DNA of 64,000 nt from Bidens hawaiensis (Eukaryota; Streptophyta; Magnoliopsida; Asterales; Asteraceae). The notes beneath the pieces are model-generated. The model worked only from the letters and a program-made list of their open reading frames with translations. It was not told where the DNA came from and did not search any database. Below are positions 34,968 through 44,965 of this stretch, piece by piece (position 1 is the stretch's first letter; each line of letters starts with the position of its first letter). Made by a program: the position numbers and the translations under genes. Location: NCBI GenBank assembly GCA_021521415.1, contig JAIQDT010010027.1:1-64000 (forward strand), in the 5' to 3' direction.

Positions 34968-37399
34968 AAGGCCTATAACCCTTTTAACTTCAGGCCATCT
35001 CAAATTCCCAATGACCCAATCATTAACTCCGGATACAAGCCAAAGACAAAACCATGCAATAAAACAAAAACCAAATAAGAGGCATGAGCACAAAGTATAT
35101 GCAAGGATGTCACACAAGAGCACACATTTAAAAGCCAAAAGATTTATAACACACTTGTATTATTGGCATCAGCAAACCCATATATACATAAGACTGCCAT
35201 AATTCTAAAGTTTCTTTAAAATGTAGTTGTTTTCATCGGTAGAGTTGCTAATGGAAAATGAACCTGACCAAATGAGTTCAAGACCATAACGGCTACACAA
35301 TTAAAATTTAAACTGGTCATATAACCTAATCGGTTCCAACTTGGATCAACCATTATAAGCTCAAACCCGAATTCAAACGAGCTCAGTCAGGCTCAATCCG
35401 AATGTAAATACGATTATTGGGGAAGCAAGTATACTGAGAACCACCTATTAAAAGACAATTGGTTATATAAACATTTGAAACCCCTACTTAAACTGAATAT
35501 CCAGACTACTAAATAAAATCTCAAGAACACAAATAAGTAACTAATTTTTTTATAACAAATTCATCACGGTTCATAGGATCGCGAAAGATATAAAGTCATT
35601 TGGCTTTCTTTGAATAAAAAACAGGTCGTTCGTTTAATTCTATATTGTTTAATTATTTATGTTGAAAAGATTGGTGTCTCTTAATGAAATTTACCGTTCA
35701 AAACGAATAATCAAATTTTTAATAAAATGAGGCTCAGATCTGTTTTACAATCAGAACAAGAGGATTACACCGCCATGGCTGCAACAGAGGTTGCGAGGCG
35801 AGAACCCGCACTCGCCGTCCTCCGAATCTGCCACGCCAAGCTGCGGAGAATCTCGAATCTTGTCCTGACATTGACTCGGATCATGTTTAATCATCACAGC
35901 CTCGTAGAAATGAAGGTTTGTATGGTTTGGGAGTTGTGACTAAAACAATGGATACATATTGTTTCCATATATATATATATATATACATACTCTCTGTCTC
36001 TCTCTGTACACACACATACATATATGTATATGTAATGGAGGGTTGTTGAATGATAATGGAAATCATCGGCGGAGAGAGGTGGCAACCACCCTCAGAAACC
36101 CTAACTTCACTCGCCTCAATCTCCGAGTCTCAAGTAAAACAGAAGCGCCCAACTTTACTCTGCTTTCAACTATTTGTAGTACTGTTACTTGGTTTTAAAA
36201 AATATTTTTTATATTTAAAACTTCAATATTAGATAAAAAGATTCGATTATAATAGAGAGTTGCGTAAACGGGTAAAACGTTGGGCCGTCACCTTCTTTTG
36301 AATGGTATACTCAATTCTACTGAAAACAAAGTTATAGTTCTTTGGCGCCAATAAGTTATTATGCACGATCGGTTGAACACTTTTAAGAAACATAATAGCT
36401 TCGGGTCGTAAGGGACCCAAATGTATCAAAAGCAAAATGAATGAATACGTGTTGATTCTCGACACATGCTTAACAATTTTTCCTAATTTCGTCTTTAGCA
36501 CAGCATGCCTAACAACAAACATGGTCGCCTTTACTTTTTTATTCTGAATCAATGATCAAGCGAAACCTGTCAAGAACGTTTACGTGGGCGCCTTGTTTTT
36601 TAAGCGGCCAACAAAAATGTTTCAGGTGGCGCTTGATTTCTTTTAAATCTAGGTGTTGGGTGGATTTTTTAGGCACCAAGTGAATTTTTAAAATCAAAGC
36701 GACTACTAGATTACTCTAGGCACCGCATGGTTTTTAAATTTTGAATTTTTTTTTATTTATATTTTAAAATTTTATCTTCATATATTAAATGTATAGACTT
36801 GTCTAGAGGTGGCGGGGAAAAAGGGGGCACAAATTATCAAAGTATTTGAAGTCACAGTATGTATCGCTAGGTAGTCGTCTCAAACCCGTAAAACAACCCG
36901 GTTTCTCGAATGATCTTATTAAAAAGTTACGTCAATAAAAAAATCAATTTAAAAAAAAACAAACCAGGCGGCGTCTAGATTAATATAAATCTAGGCGCCT
37001 AGATTTTAATAATCCACTGGACACCTAGAAAAATCTAGTAGGCACCTAGAAGAATTCACCCGATGTCTAGAAAAATTCACCTAGCGTCTAGAAAAATCCA
37101 CTCGTCACCTAGATAAATCCACTTGGCGCCTAGATTTGAAAAAGCCATTTGCCGCCTAGAACAGTTTTGTTAGAAGGGTAAGAAGGGAAACATTCTTGAC
37201 AAGTGTTGCTCCATCATTAGGTTAGAAAAAAAGAGCGAGCCGGTTGATTTTTAGCTAGACACAATGGAACCAATGGGAAATGTATGGACATTTTGGAGAT
37301 ACCATGATTAAAACGGACATTTTTTGTATTTTCCCTTAAATTTAACCACCTTGTTTACTTTGAACTAAAAAATTGTGCGTCAATATGCATAAAACAAAA
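34968..37399. other. No gene called; weak frames and a degenerate tandem repeat
   Basis: Frames at 35727-35939 and 36050-36232 have a less AT-rich, codon-like composition (35770-35900 is GC-rich and reads MAATEVARREPALAVLR), but I recognise no family and no splice model. They could be relics of a host exon. CT and TA microsatellites lie at 35968-36035. Between 36600 and 37165 are many GGCGCCTAG/CTAGGCACC motifs. Confidence 0.35.
36965..37162. repeat. Degenerate tandem repeat, core GGCGCCTAGAAAAATCCACT
   Basis: About seven imperfect units of roughly 25-30 bp. The inverted form (CTAGGTG...GGTGGATTTTTTAGGCACC) is seen at about 36650-36735, so the two groups face each other, as in subterminal repeats of a DNA transposon. 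Confidence 0.65.
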
Positions 37400-37985
37400 G
37401 AGTAAAGTGACAAAAGCGTCTCTGAGTTTTGGTCAATTTTGCGAGTTTTGTTCAAAAAGTTATATTTTTGAAACGAGACTATCGAAGTTTCTCACTTCTT
37501 ACCAATTACGTCCAAATTATTAAATGACCCATTTATTTTCTCCGTTAACTTAGGGACATGAAATCACAATCTAATTGTGATAGCGGATGTGGTATCAGAG
37601 ATCGAATAAGTGAATGGTGATGATGAAAAATCCCATTTAGGGAAATAACCCGATTTGCAAAACTCATTTGATTGAGATACCAGACAGATCTGGTTCCCAA
37701 AAAGATCTTTGATGAATATTGGTTGTAATATATCTTACAGGTTGCCCCCTATAAGTATAAACATGTTCACGAAGGTATTCAATAATTGAATGAATTAATA
37801 AGTATATAGAAAGGACAAAAAATACCCATCTTTTAACGTTAAAAAGCCAACTGACGGAGTTAACGATTTGGACGTAATTGGAAAAAAGTGGGAAACCTTG
37901 ATGGCCCAATTACACAAAAATAGGTTTTTGAACAAAACTCACAAAAAACTGACCAAACCTCAGGGAAGATTTTAACACTTTACTC
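37400..37985. mobile_element. MULE-type MITE with ~130-bp inverted repeats and 9-bp TSD
   Basis: The left arm from GAGTAAAGTG and the right arm ending CACTTTACTC are inverted repeats for about 130 bp. They share TTTTGGTCA, GAGTTTTGTTCAAAAA and CCAATTACGTCCAAAT. The flanks AAAACAAAA (37391-37399) and CAAACAAAA (37986-37994) are a 9-bp duplication with one mismatch, the size expected for Mutator-like elements. No transposase is present. Confidence 0.8.
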
Positions 37986-37999
37986 CAAACAAAACATAT

Positions 38000-38417
38000 T
38001 GTAGGTTCACAGCCGGATCTACACGGAATATCTCGTTCTACGTAGGTGCGGAATCCCTACGTAAGACGTTACGAGCGTAGAAGACGATACGAGTTAACAC
38101 GATCAAACACACGTTACAATAAACAAAGACACGTTGTATTGCAACCGAAAACACGTGATATCAATCACAAACACTGGACAACTCGTTACAACTCGATCAA
38201 TACTATGAATGAATACCAAACCTAGCCGTAACCTCGTCCTTATATCAGACGACAACTTCGCCTAGCATGTTTAGGCGAAGTTGTTCCTAACTTCGCTTGT
38301 TCCACAAGTTCGCCTATATCAGCGAACTTGTGAGAACTTCGCTTACATCCAAAACACAAATCCAACTAACTCGATTACAGATACTAGACACTGAACTACT
38401 GACATCATGTACCAACA
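38000..38417 (-). repeat. Copia LTR 1 (3' LTR of the array)
   Basis: 418 bp, TGTTGGTACATG...GAACCTACA on the minus strand. A purine tract abuts it (38418-38428). It holds a perfect 13-bp hairpin at 38252-38284 and a TATA-like GATATAAGG on the minus strand near 38238-38246. Confidence 0.95.
38252..38284. other. 13-bp perfect hairpin in the copia LTR
   Basis: ACAACTTCGCCTA (38252-38264), loop GCATGTT, TAGGCGAAGTTGT (38272-38284). It is intact in the LTR at 47087 and has two mismatches in the LTR at 45479. More ACTTCGC/GCGAACT copies follow in the LTR. Confidence 0.9.
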
Positions 38418-38428
38418 GACTCCCCCTT
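38418..38428 (-). other. Polypurine tract of small unit 1
   Basis: AAGGGGGAGTC on the minus strand, directly before the LTR. The same tract is at 45897-45907 for unit 2. Confidence 0.85.
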
Positions 38429-38498
38429 GGCAGTAGCTTCATATCTCTAACTTCAAGCACGTGTCGGGTAATCTTCAACAATCTTGTATCTTTCATCT

Positions 38499-39512
38499 TC
38501 AAGCATGAACTCCTTCTCGTACACATACCGAAACAACTCTTTGATATTTCTTCGCTTCGTCTTTCCAAGCAGGAATATAAAATATCTTCTTCTCATTCAG
38601 CACCTGCAGATCAGCTTGAGACAAGTTCACTAGATGCATTGGATCATACACTCTCAGCAGCTCTTGTTCATCTTCGTCCTCCATTACTGCCTCAGCTGTT
38701 TCACAATCAACATACCACCACTTCAGATCTTTGAGCACATCCTTGGGCATTTGTTTCATCGGCACTTCTTTTAAACACCGGATCGGCTTATACTTCATAA
38801 TCATCCAAGGCTTGCCATCTGCTCTCAATCCTCTATCTTTGTCTTCAATAAGTTTTCCCTTTTGTGGTTTCAACAGCTCGAACTTCTTCTCTTTTATACT
38901 TTCCTTCCAAACAATCTTTCCAATGACTCTAGCCATGTTATTATCACTTCTGTTTATCAACCCCAATCTGGCTAAGTCCTTCACTTCACATTCTGGCAAT
39001 GTATTCAACCATCTCAACATCCTCTTGAAGTACTGAACACCATCATATCTTTTAATCACAAAGAGCCTCAACTGCTCATCATATATCCAGCAAATAATCC
39101 CCTTTCTCGATTCAGCATAACCTCTAATGTTGTAACTCTTCTTGAACATAGTAGGGACCGCCGGTTTCTTCGTTTTTACGAACCACTGAGCGTAGCCTTC
39201 TTTCCATCTTGGCTGCTCTTCCCATTCCGACTCATCACTTCCCATATCTTTACTGATATCTGCCTTATCAACATCCGGAATCTCATGCTCAATATTCTCT
39301 TCTATAATCTCTCCCTCTTCAATATCATTATCAATAACAATCTCTGCACCAATCTTCTCTATCTCTTCAACTGGTAATACATCATCATCACCTATAAAAT
39401 CATCATCCACCTCAGCATCCACGACCACCACATCATCACCTGTACCGCCCGCTGCACTTGTTGACTCCCCCTGAGATGTGGAAGTCCCAAGAGCTTGTTC
39501 AGTTCTTGGCAA
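38499..39512 (-). CDS. Unrecognised accessory ORF of the copia small unit (intact copy)
   Basis: An open frame of about 337 codons between the unit's own PBS and purine tract. The first ATG in frame is at 39245, giving 248 residues. The frame is open upstream to 39512 and beyond with no ATG, so the real start may lie in spliced or LTR RNA. The upstream part is strongly acidic (VVVVDAEVDDDFIGDDDVLP, then many E/D). The ATG-started part is basic and tryptophan-rich: WEEQPRWKEGYAQWFVKT, then RGYAESRKGIICWIYDEQLR, RMLRWLNTLPECEVKDLARL, KWWYVDCETAEAVMEDED, ELLRVYDPMHLVNLSQADL, ending REGVHA. I see no zinc knuckle, protease, RT, membrane segment or signal peptide, and I recognise no family. It could be a divergent capsid-like or ancillary protein or a captured host gene. 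The second copy (45978-46991) is broken. Confidence 0.6.
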   Translation of the reverse strand: MPRTEQALGTSTSQGESTSAAGGTGDDVVVVDAEVDDDFIGDDDVLPVEEIEKIGAEIVIDNDIEEGEIIEENIEHEIPDVDKADISKDMGSDESEWEEQPRWKEGYAQWFVKTKKPAVPTMFKKSYNIRGYAESRKGIICWIYDEQLRLFVIKRYDGVQYFKRMLRWLNTLPECEVKDLARLGLINRSDNNMARVIGKIVWKESIKEKKFELLKPQKGKLIEDKDRGLRADGKPWMIMKYKPIRCLKEVPMKQMPKDVLKDLKWWYVDCETAEAVMEDEDEQELLRVYDPMHLVNLSQADLQVLNEKKIFYIPAWKDEAKKYQRVVSVCVREGVHA

Positions 39513-39593
39513 CTCTCCACCTGCACCTTTCGATGCATTGGGATCATCGTCTCGATCATTACGCTTCTTCGTCCTCGGCTCATCACCCTTACA

Positions 39594-39605
39594 GCTCTGA
39601 TACCA
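39594..39605 (-). other. Primer binding site of small unit 1
   Basis: TGGTATCAGAGC on the minus strand, two bases from the LTR remnant at 39608. It shows that the unit is a retroelement in its own right and not the 3' end of gag-pol. Confidence 0.92.
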
Positions 39606-39607
39606 AT

Positions 39608-39705
39608 TGTAGGTTCCCAGCCGGATCTACACGGAATATCTCGTTCTACGTAGGTGCGGAATCCCTATGTAAGACGTTATGGTGCGGAATATCTCGATCT
39701 ACACG
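39608..39705 (-). repeat. Truncated, scrambled LTR remnant (LTR 2)
   Basis: About 69 bp of the LTR end next to the PBS are intact. They are followed by short re-ordered LTR pieces (GGTGCGGAATATCTCG, ATCTACACGGAATATC) up to about 39705, where RT sequence begins. This junction replaced RNase H, the purine tract and most of an LTR. Confidence 0.85.
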
Positions 39706-40465
39706 GAATATCAGCACCCAGTTTATGGTTGACGCAAACTGGAGTATCAAATGGAGTGTTGTCCTCCATCTTGAAGCATTTGAGAACGTCTTGGACATAC
39801 TTAGTCTGATGAATGAACATCCCATCTTTCTTCTGATCAACCTGCAATCCTAAAAAGAAAGTTAGTTCACCTATAGCACTCATTTCAAACCTCTGTTTCA
39901 TGATGGCTTCAAACTCCTGACACATGGCGACTTTTGATGCAGCAAAGATGATGTCGTCCACGTAGACTTGAACCAGAAGAAAGTCTCTTCCATTTCTCTT
40001 AACGAACAGTGTACTATCTATCCTTCCCCTTTCAAATTCATTCTCAAGCAAGTAATCGGATAAAGTTGAGTACCAGGCACGAGGGGCCTGATGTAGCCCA
40101 TATAGCGCTTTACTTAGATTGTACACGTGATCAGAAAAGTCTGTGTCAGTAAAACCCGGAGGTTGCTCAACGTACACTACCTCATCGACTTTACCGTTAA
40201 GAAACGCACTCTTCACGTCTAACTGGAACACCTTCATCTCCTTGTGTGCAGCAAATGCCAAAAACAATCTAATCGCTTCCAATCTCGCCACAGGAGCAAA
40301 CACTTCATTGTAGTCGATCCCCTCTTGCTGATTAAAACCTTTTACAACCAGCCTCGCCTTGTTCCTGATAATTATCCCTTTTTCATCTCTCTTGCATTTA
40401 AAAACCCATTTTGTGCCAATCGCATGCACATTTTTTGGTTTTGCAACCAAATTCCAAACCTCCAT
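39677..40465 (-). pseudogene. Copia reverse transcriptase, 3' end replaced by LTR pieces
   Basis: This is the copia-type RT domain (RVT_2), which copies the element RNA. Motifs in order: [51 protein letters not shown] (first catalytic Asp), [13 protein letters not shown], and the catalytic YVDDIIFA (about residue 168). It ends after [10 protein letters not shown], where LTR-derived codons take over, so RNase H is absent. It is in frame with the upstream pol segments, separated from them by TAG at 40484-40486. Confidence 0.93.
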
Positions 40466-40483
40466 CTTCTTGAACTGGGCTAA

Positions 40484-41272
40484 CTATTCTTGCATGGCTT
40501 CGACCCACGAGCTGTCCTTGAGAGCCATTTGATAGTTCTTTGGTTCAATCTGGCTGATGAAGCAGGTGTACAAGCATTCGTTAATTATGCCTGTATCTTT
40601 AATGCTTGTATAAACACAGGTGTGCTCATTCAAGCTTTGTCTTGTTTGTACACCGTCGGACAGATCACCTATCACGTTCTCCAAAGGGTGATTTTTGTGA
40701 ACTCTCGTAGTCGGAACCGAACTGACTTGCAGGTTGTCTTCCAAGTTCGAAGGTAGCTCATCAATGGGTGATTGTTGTTGTTGAGAGTGAAACGGATTGA
40801 AGAATTCATCTTCTGTAGAGGCAGCAGGGGTATCGACAGCATTTGACGAGGAAGACTGACATTCATCGTACTGCGGTCGTTGCACAAAATTGTCTTCCTC
40901 ATCGTAAAGCATCTTCGTAGCTATTCTCTCATCAACTTCTGCACAATCCAAGTAAGGCATGTTAAAAGATTTAAAAAGCCTATCATAGTCGAAAACCCCA
41001 GTGGGTCCCGTGCTTGGTTTTTGTGATTTGTAACTTGTGATATCAGTGTTACACACCACCTCAACCTTGCTGGTCGATGTATTAAAGACTCGTCTGTTGG
41101 GAGTCCCAACAACATATCCGACTAAAATACCTTCGTCGGCTATTTCACCAAATTTAGAATTTGTCTTTAATATCGAACACGGGGACCCGAATGGTTCGAG
41201 ACCACTCAAGTTGGGCTTTCTCCCATGCATAAGTTCATAACATGTTTTATTCAATCTTTTAACAGTTAACAC
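40484..41272 (-). pseudogene. Copia integrase C-terminal part and linker
   Basis: Reads CYELMHGRKPNLSGLEPFGS, continuing with GEIADEGILVGYVVGTPNRR and FNTSTSKVEVVCNTD, the usual copia integrase C-terminal region. A low-complexity Ser/Gln-rich linker follows, then FISQIEPKNYQMALKDSSW, which leads into RT. It is bounded by in-frame stops TAG 41312-41314 (upstream side) and TAG 40484-40486 (downstream side). Confidence 0.88.
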
Positions 41273-41311
41273 TCTATTAAGGATATAACAGGCTGTAGCA
41301 ACAGCTTCAGC

Positions 41312-42328
41312 CTAGAACACCACAGGAAGTTTCGAATCAGCCAGCATGGTTCTGGCTCCTTCAATTAACGTTCTGTTCTTCCTCTCAGCCACTCCATTTT
41401 GTTGCGGAGTATACGGAGCGCTGTACTGGTGTTCTATCCCTTTCTGTAAGCAGAAGATCTCCATCTGATAGTTTTTGAACTCAGTCCCATTGTCACTCCT
41501 GATGTATTTAACTCTTTTCCCCATAATATTCTCAACTTTGGTAATCAAATTTATTACCATCTGAACTATTTCATCCTTTGACTTCAGGAAATATACCCAA
41601 GAGTATCGAGAGAAATCATCAGTGATCACCAAGCAGTATGATGTTCCACCTAGGCTTTTTACATTCACGGGACCGAAGAGATCCATGTGAAGTAGGTCTA
41701 GGGTACTGACTATTGAATTAACCTTCTTGGTGTGATGGGATTTCTTGTGTTGCTTTCCCTTTTTGCACGATAAGCATTGGTCTTTAAAGTTGAAATTCTT
41801 CAAGGGAACACCCAGCACCAGCCCATTCTTGACAATGTAGTTCATTTTCCGAAGATGAATATGCCCCATTCTTCTATGCCATAACTCGGACTCCGATTCA
41901 GTTGCTTTTGACAGAAGACACGATTCTTCTGTTGCCATCTCCGTCGACCTCATGTCCATAATATACGTATTCTTTTCTCTTGGAGCCTTCATAACTATCC
42001 AATCCTCTGGTACCTTGAAACCAGGATACAGCACGATCGCTTCATTCTTGGTAAAGAGCACAGTGTAATCTTTGTCACAGATCTGCGATACACTCAGCAG
42101 ATTATGCTTCAGTTCTTCAACGAAATTCACTTTCTCTAAAGTCATTTTTCCATTAGTCACCGTCCCAATTCCAGTAATCCTTCCACCGCTCTCTCCAGCA
42201 AAACTCACTCTTCCTCCCTGAACAGGTTTCCATTCGTGTAACAAATTCTTGTTACCCGTCATGTGCCGGGAACAGCCGCTATCCACAACCCATAGATTGT
42301 TTGCAGCCCTGTTCAACTTTTCCTGCAC
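41312..42328 (-). pseudogene. Copia protease and integrase core
   Basis: Starts with the protease active-site block WVVDSGCSRHMTGN. Then come the pre-integrase zinc-binding region (LWHRRMGHIHLRKM...CLSCKKGKQH; H-H-C-C) and the integrase core with Asp in LHMDLFGPV, Asp in RSDNGTEFKN and Glu in PQQNGVAERKNRT. All expected catalytic residues are visible. It is in the same frame as the Gag and RT segments, with stop TAA at 42344-42346 upstream and TAG at 41312-41314 downstream. Confidence 0.95.
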
Positions 42329-42343
42329 GATTAAAGCAGAGGA

Positions 42344-43720
42344 TTAAAATCTGGGGACCCAAGACCTATTGGTCTTGGGTCGACACATCCCGTACTTTGG
42401 CTGTCCAAAGTTAGTATCAGTATGATTTCTGAAAGTCCTAAAAGGATACCTTCTTGTAAATTGACTATGAGGCCATCCAAACCTTCGTGAATTAAATGAA
42501 TTATTACTCATGATTTGGTTGTTAACAGGGAAAAACTGAGATCGATTTCTTTGAAAACCTGGATTAGTCCAATTTCTGAACTTTGATGAGTTTTCATTCT
42601 TACCATTATTGTACTTACTGTTAGTTCTGTTCTCAGTTTTTGAAGGCCTCATACCTCTGAATCTCTGCCTCAGAGGGCAATCAGCAATTAGGTGTCCTAA
42701 TTGATTGCATCTGAAACAACTCCTGTGTTCAACTTTCTTTTCAATAGTTGTTTTAGATGTTGAGGCTGCATTACTGCCCGTTTGTCTCACATATGGTAGG
42801 ACATACGGGTTTAGTGGAGAATTCTTTTCAGTTGTTTTATGTTTCTCTCCACTTTTTGGTAACACTGCCTCTTCTTTTGTCTCACTAGACTCGGATGTCT
42901 TGTCCGAATTTGATGAGACAGGACTAGGAGCAGAAATCTTAACATTAGAAACAGGCTTACATGTTTCGCCTTTACTAACTTCTGGATCTTTAATTGTAAC
43001 CTTAACCGGAACTGTCTGACCAAAATCAACATCAACAGATTTCTGATTACTAGGATCATAAGTATAGTTATGATTGTAAGGTGGTGGAACTTCATAATAT
43101 CCAATTCCTCCTCTTTTAATTGGGGAACTTTGATCACTAACAAGGTGATCAAGTGTAGCGGAGGAATTTTTAAATTGCTCAAGCTTTCTGTTAAGTTCCA
43201 CCACTTTCACCTGGTGATCAGCTATCTGTTTATCCCTTTCAGCTATTAGTTTGGTTTTCTCTTCTAACACTTCATAGCTAAGATCAATTACTTGAATTTT
43301 TTCAGCTAGATTTGCTTTAAGACTTCTAATATCTTTCTCACTAGCTTTTATTTTTACCTTATAACTGTTTTCTCTAGCTTTAGTGAAATGATGATCTTCT
43401 TTTAATGTTTTAAATTGAGCATCCAAACTAACAAACTAATCAGTTATAGTTGTCAATTGTTCAGACAGATTTTCACATTTCGTACAAGGGAGTTTAGTAC
43501 TTACCTCGGAGAGCTGGTCTGTCACTTCTGCCATGTAAGCTTCATTTTCGCCAGTCACTTTCTCACTTCCTGCAGTTTCGATGGTCACTAAATTGGCCTG
43601 TTCGAATACTTTTTCAACATGCAGATTCCAGTTGTACTCCCCGTCTTGTCTGGATATCATCGCCCTATTCTTACTACTTCCACCACTCTGTTGTGTAGAC
43701 CTGTTCTGACTGCGTTCTAC
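42344..43720 (-). pseudogene. Copia Gag C-terminal extension: coiled coil and second zinc knuckle
   Basis: Same frame as Gag, interrupted by TAG at 43436-43438. The first part (43660-43439) continues from Gag. The second (43426-42344) begins with a long heptad-like region (FTKARENSYKVKIKASEKDI, then AERDKQIADHQVKVVELNRK) predicted by eye as a coiled coil. A Ser/Lys/Glu-rich linker follows, then a CCHC knuckle CFRCNQLGHLIADC and an Asn/Arg/Phe-rich tail (about residues 250-350). A coiled coil before a second knuckle is longer than the minimal copia Gag. Confidence 0.82.
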
Positions 43721-43732
43721 ACGTTCATTTGT

Positions 43733-44965
43733 TCACTCCTTCGCAAAGTGTCCATTTTGTTGACAGTTATAACATCGCACCTTTGACTTGTCAAAACCTG
43801 GTCTTTCACCAACAAACTTTCTACCTGTCTTCTTCATAAACCTCTTAACTCTTCTCACAATCATCGACATCTGCCACTGCAGATCCATCTCTTCCAGATC
43901 ATCAGCATCGATCTGATCATAGTCTTCGTCCAAAGTTGCAGGATCAACAATCTTACCTTTAATGTAATTTTCATACGAAGCAATGAAAGATGCATAGAGA
44001 GCAAACTGCTGTTCGGCAGATTTAACACTCATGGGCATCTTAGAGTAGTTATTGTTAGGAGCACTTGAGGAAAAACTACCCTTGGTTGCTTGAGGTTTAG
44101 AAGTATTTGATCCACCAGCTACAAAACACACATCACCATTCATGTTGAGAGCTACATGACCTTCATGTGTTGAGTTAGCGCCCGAGTCTCCTTTTGAGTA
44201 GTAAGCAGATGATTCAGACTTCGAACTTGAACTTGTATTAACTTTTGCACCATACATTCCCGGATCTTGAACCTGATCAGTTGGTGTCTTTTTTCGAACC
44301 ATGTTAAGTTCAAACGTTCGTAGTTTGTTGACTGCTGTTTCCAAGTCATAGTCGGCAAACTCTTTATCTTCTCTCATCAAGACAGTGTACATCTCCCATT
44401 TTGGTGGGAGAGCATCAAGAAGCTTTTCCACGATCTCATCTTCTTTGTAAGCAATGGAATAATTGCTGAGTTCGGTCATCAGATGATAATATCTCGTGAT
44501 GATATCATCAAGTGATTCATTCTTCAAATACTTGAACACCGAGAATTGGGTTTTAAGTAGTTTAATCTTTGATGCACGAATCCCCACATTACCCTCAAAT
44601 CGGTTTTCAAGCGCTTCCCAAAGTTCTCTATCAGTTTTATACTTCCTGAAGGTGTGAAGAATCTCTTGTGGAAGAGCCATTGTTATCGCTGCATGAGCTT
44701 TGCTTTCAGCCTCATACATTTTCTTTTCTTCCTCTTCCATCTTGTTGTATTTCTTAATCTGATCACGACCCTCATATTCAGCAGTTGGTGGAATGTATCC
44801 ATCTTGAATGCATACCCACATCGTAGCATCTTGGTATTTGACATATTGTTCAAACCGATCCTTCCACGCCACGAAATCGGTTCCCTTAAGCATCTTCGGT
44901 GCCTTAGTAGCTGAACCCGCTTCCACTTCCATATTCACCAGTTCCGTAATGTTTATAGAAGTCAT
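43733..44965 (-). CDS. Copia gag (capsid, UBN2-like) ending inside its zinc knuckle
   Basis: 410 codons from ATG 44965. The capsid region has the plant copia pattern: FVAWKDRFEQYVKYQDATMW, AAITMALPQEILHTFRKYKT, LWEALENRFEG and LLDALPPKWEMYTVLMREDK (UBN2-type gag). The first zinc knuckle is CYNCQQNGHFAKE, and the next codon, where the last Cys of C-x2-C-x4-H-x4-C belongs, is TGA (43733-43735). The frame continues open after this stop into 43720-42344. The spliced or genomic start is clear because 44966-45464 upstream is a repeat-rich leader. Confidence 0.9.
   Translation of the reverse strand: MTSINITELVNMEVEAGSATKAPKMLKGTDFVAWKDRFEQYVKYQDATMWVCIQDGYIPPTAEYEGRDQIKKYNKMEEEEKKMYEAESKAHAAITMALPQEILHTFRKYKTDRELWEALENRFEGNVGIRASKIKLLKTQFSVFKYLKNESLDDIITRYYHLMTELSNYSIAYKEDEIVEKLLDALPPKWEMYTVLMREDKEFADYDLETAVNKLRTFELNMVRKKTPTDQVQDPGMYGAKVNTSSSSKSESSAYYSKGDSGANSTHEGHVALNMNGDVCFVAGGSNTSKPQATKGSFSSSAPNNNYSKMPMSVKSAEQQFALYASFIASYENYIKGKIVDPATLDEDYDQIDADDLEEMDLQWQMSMIVRRVKRFMKKTGRKFVGERPGFDKSKVRCYNCQQNGHFAKE

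Noticed and set aside
35727..35939. Possible short host protein
   Set aside because: Composition is codon-like, but no family, intron structure or conserved feature could be recognised, so it is mentioned only within the intergenic entry.
38000..38417. Heat-shock elements in the copia LTR (GAAxxTTC pattern)
   Set aside because: The TTCGC/GCGAA motifs do not keep the two-base spacing of the heat-shock consensus, so stress control is not claimed.
38297..38734. Plus-strand frame of 145 codons, repeated at 45776-46213
   Set aside because: It is antisense to the accessory ORF and LTR, and its repetition only reflects the duplicated unit.
39392..39586. Alternative minus frame beginning MMSRGRRSVMIETM just after the PBS
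   Set aside because: It overlaps the longer accessory ORF, turns into a tryptophan/methionine-rich shadow of the acidic codons and stops. The longer frame is the better candidate, although the start of that ORF remains open.
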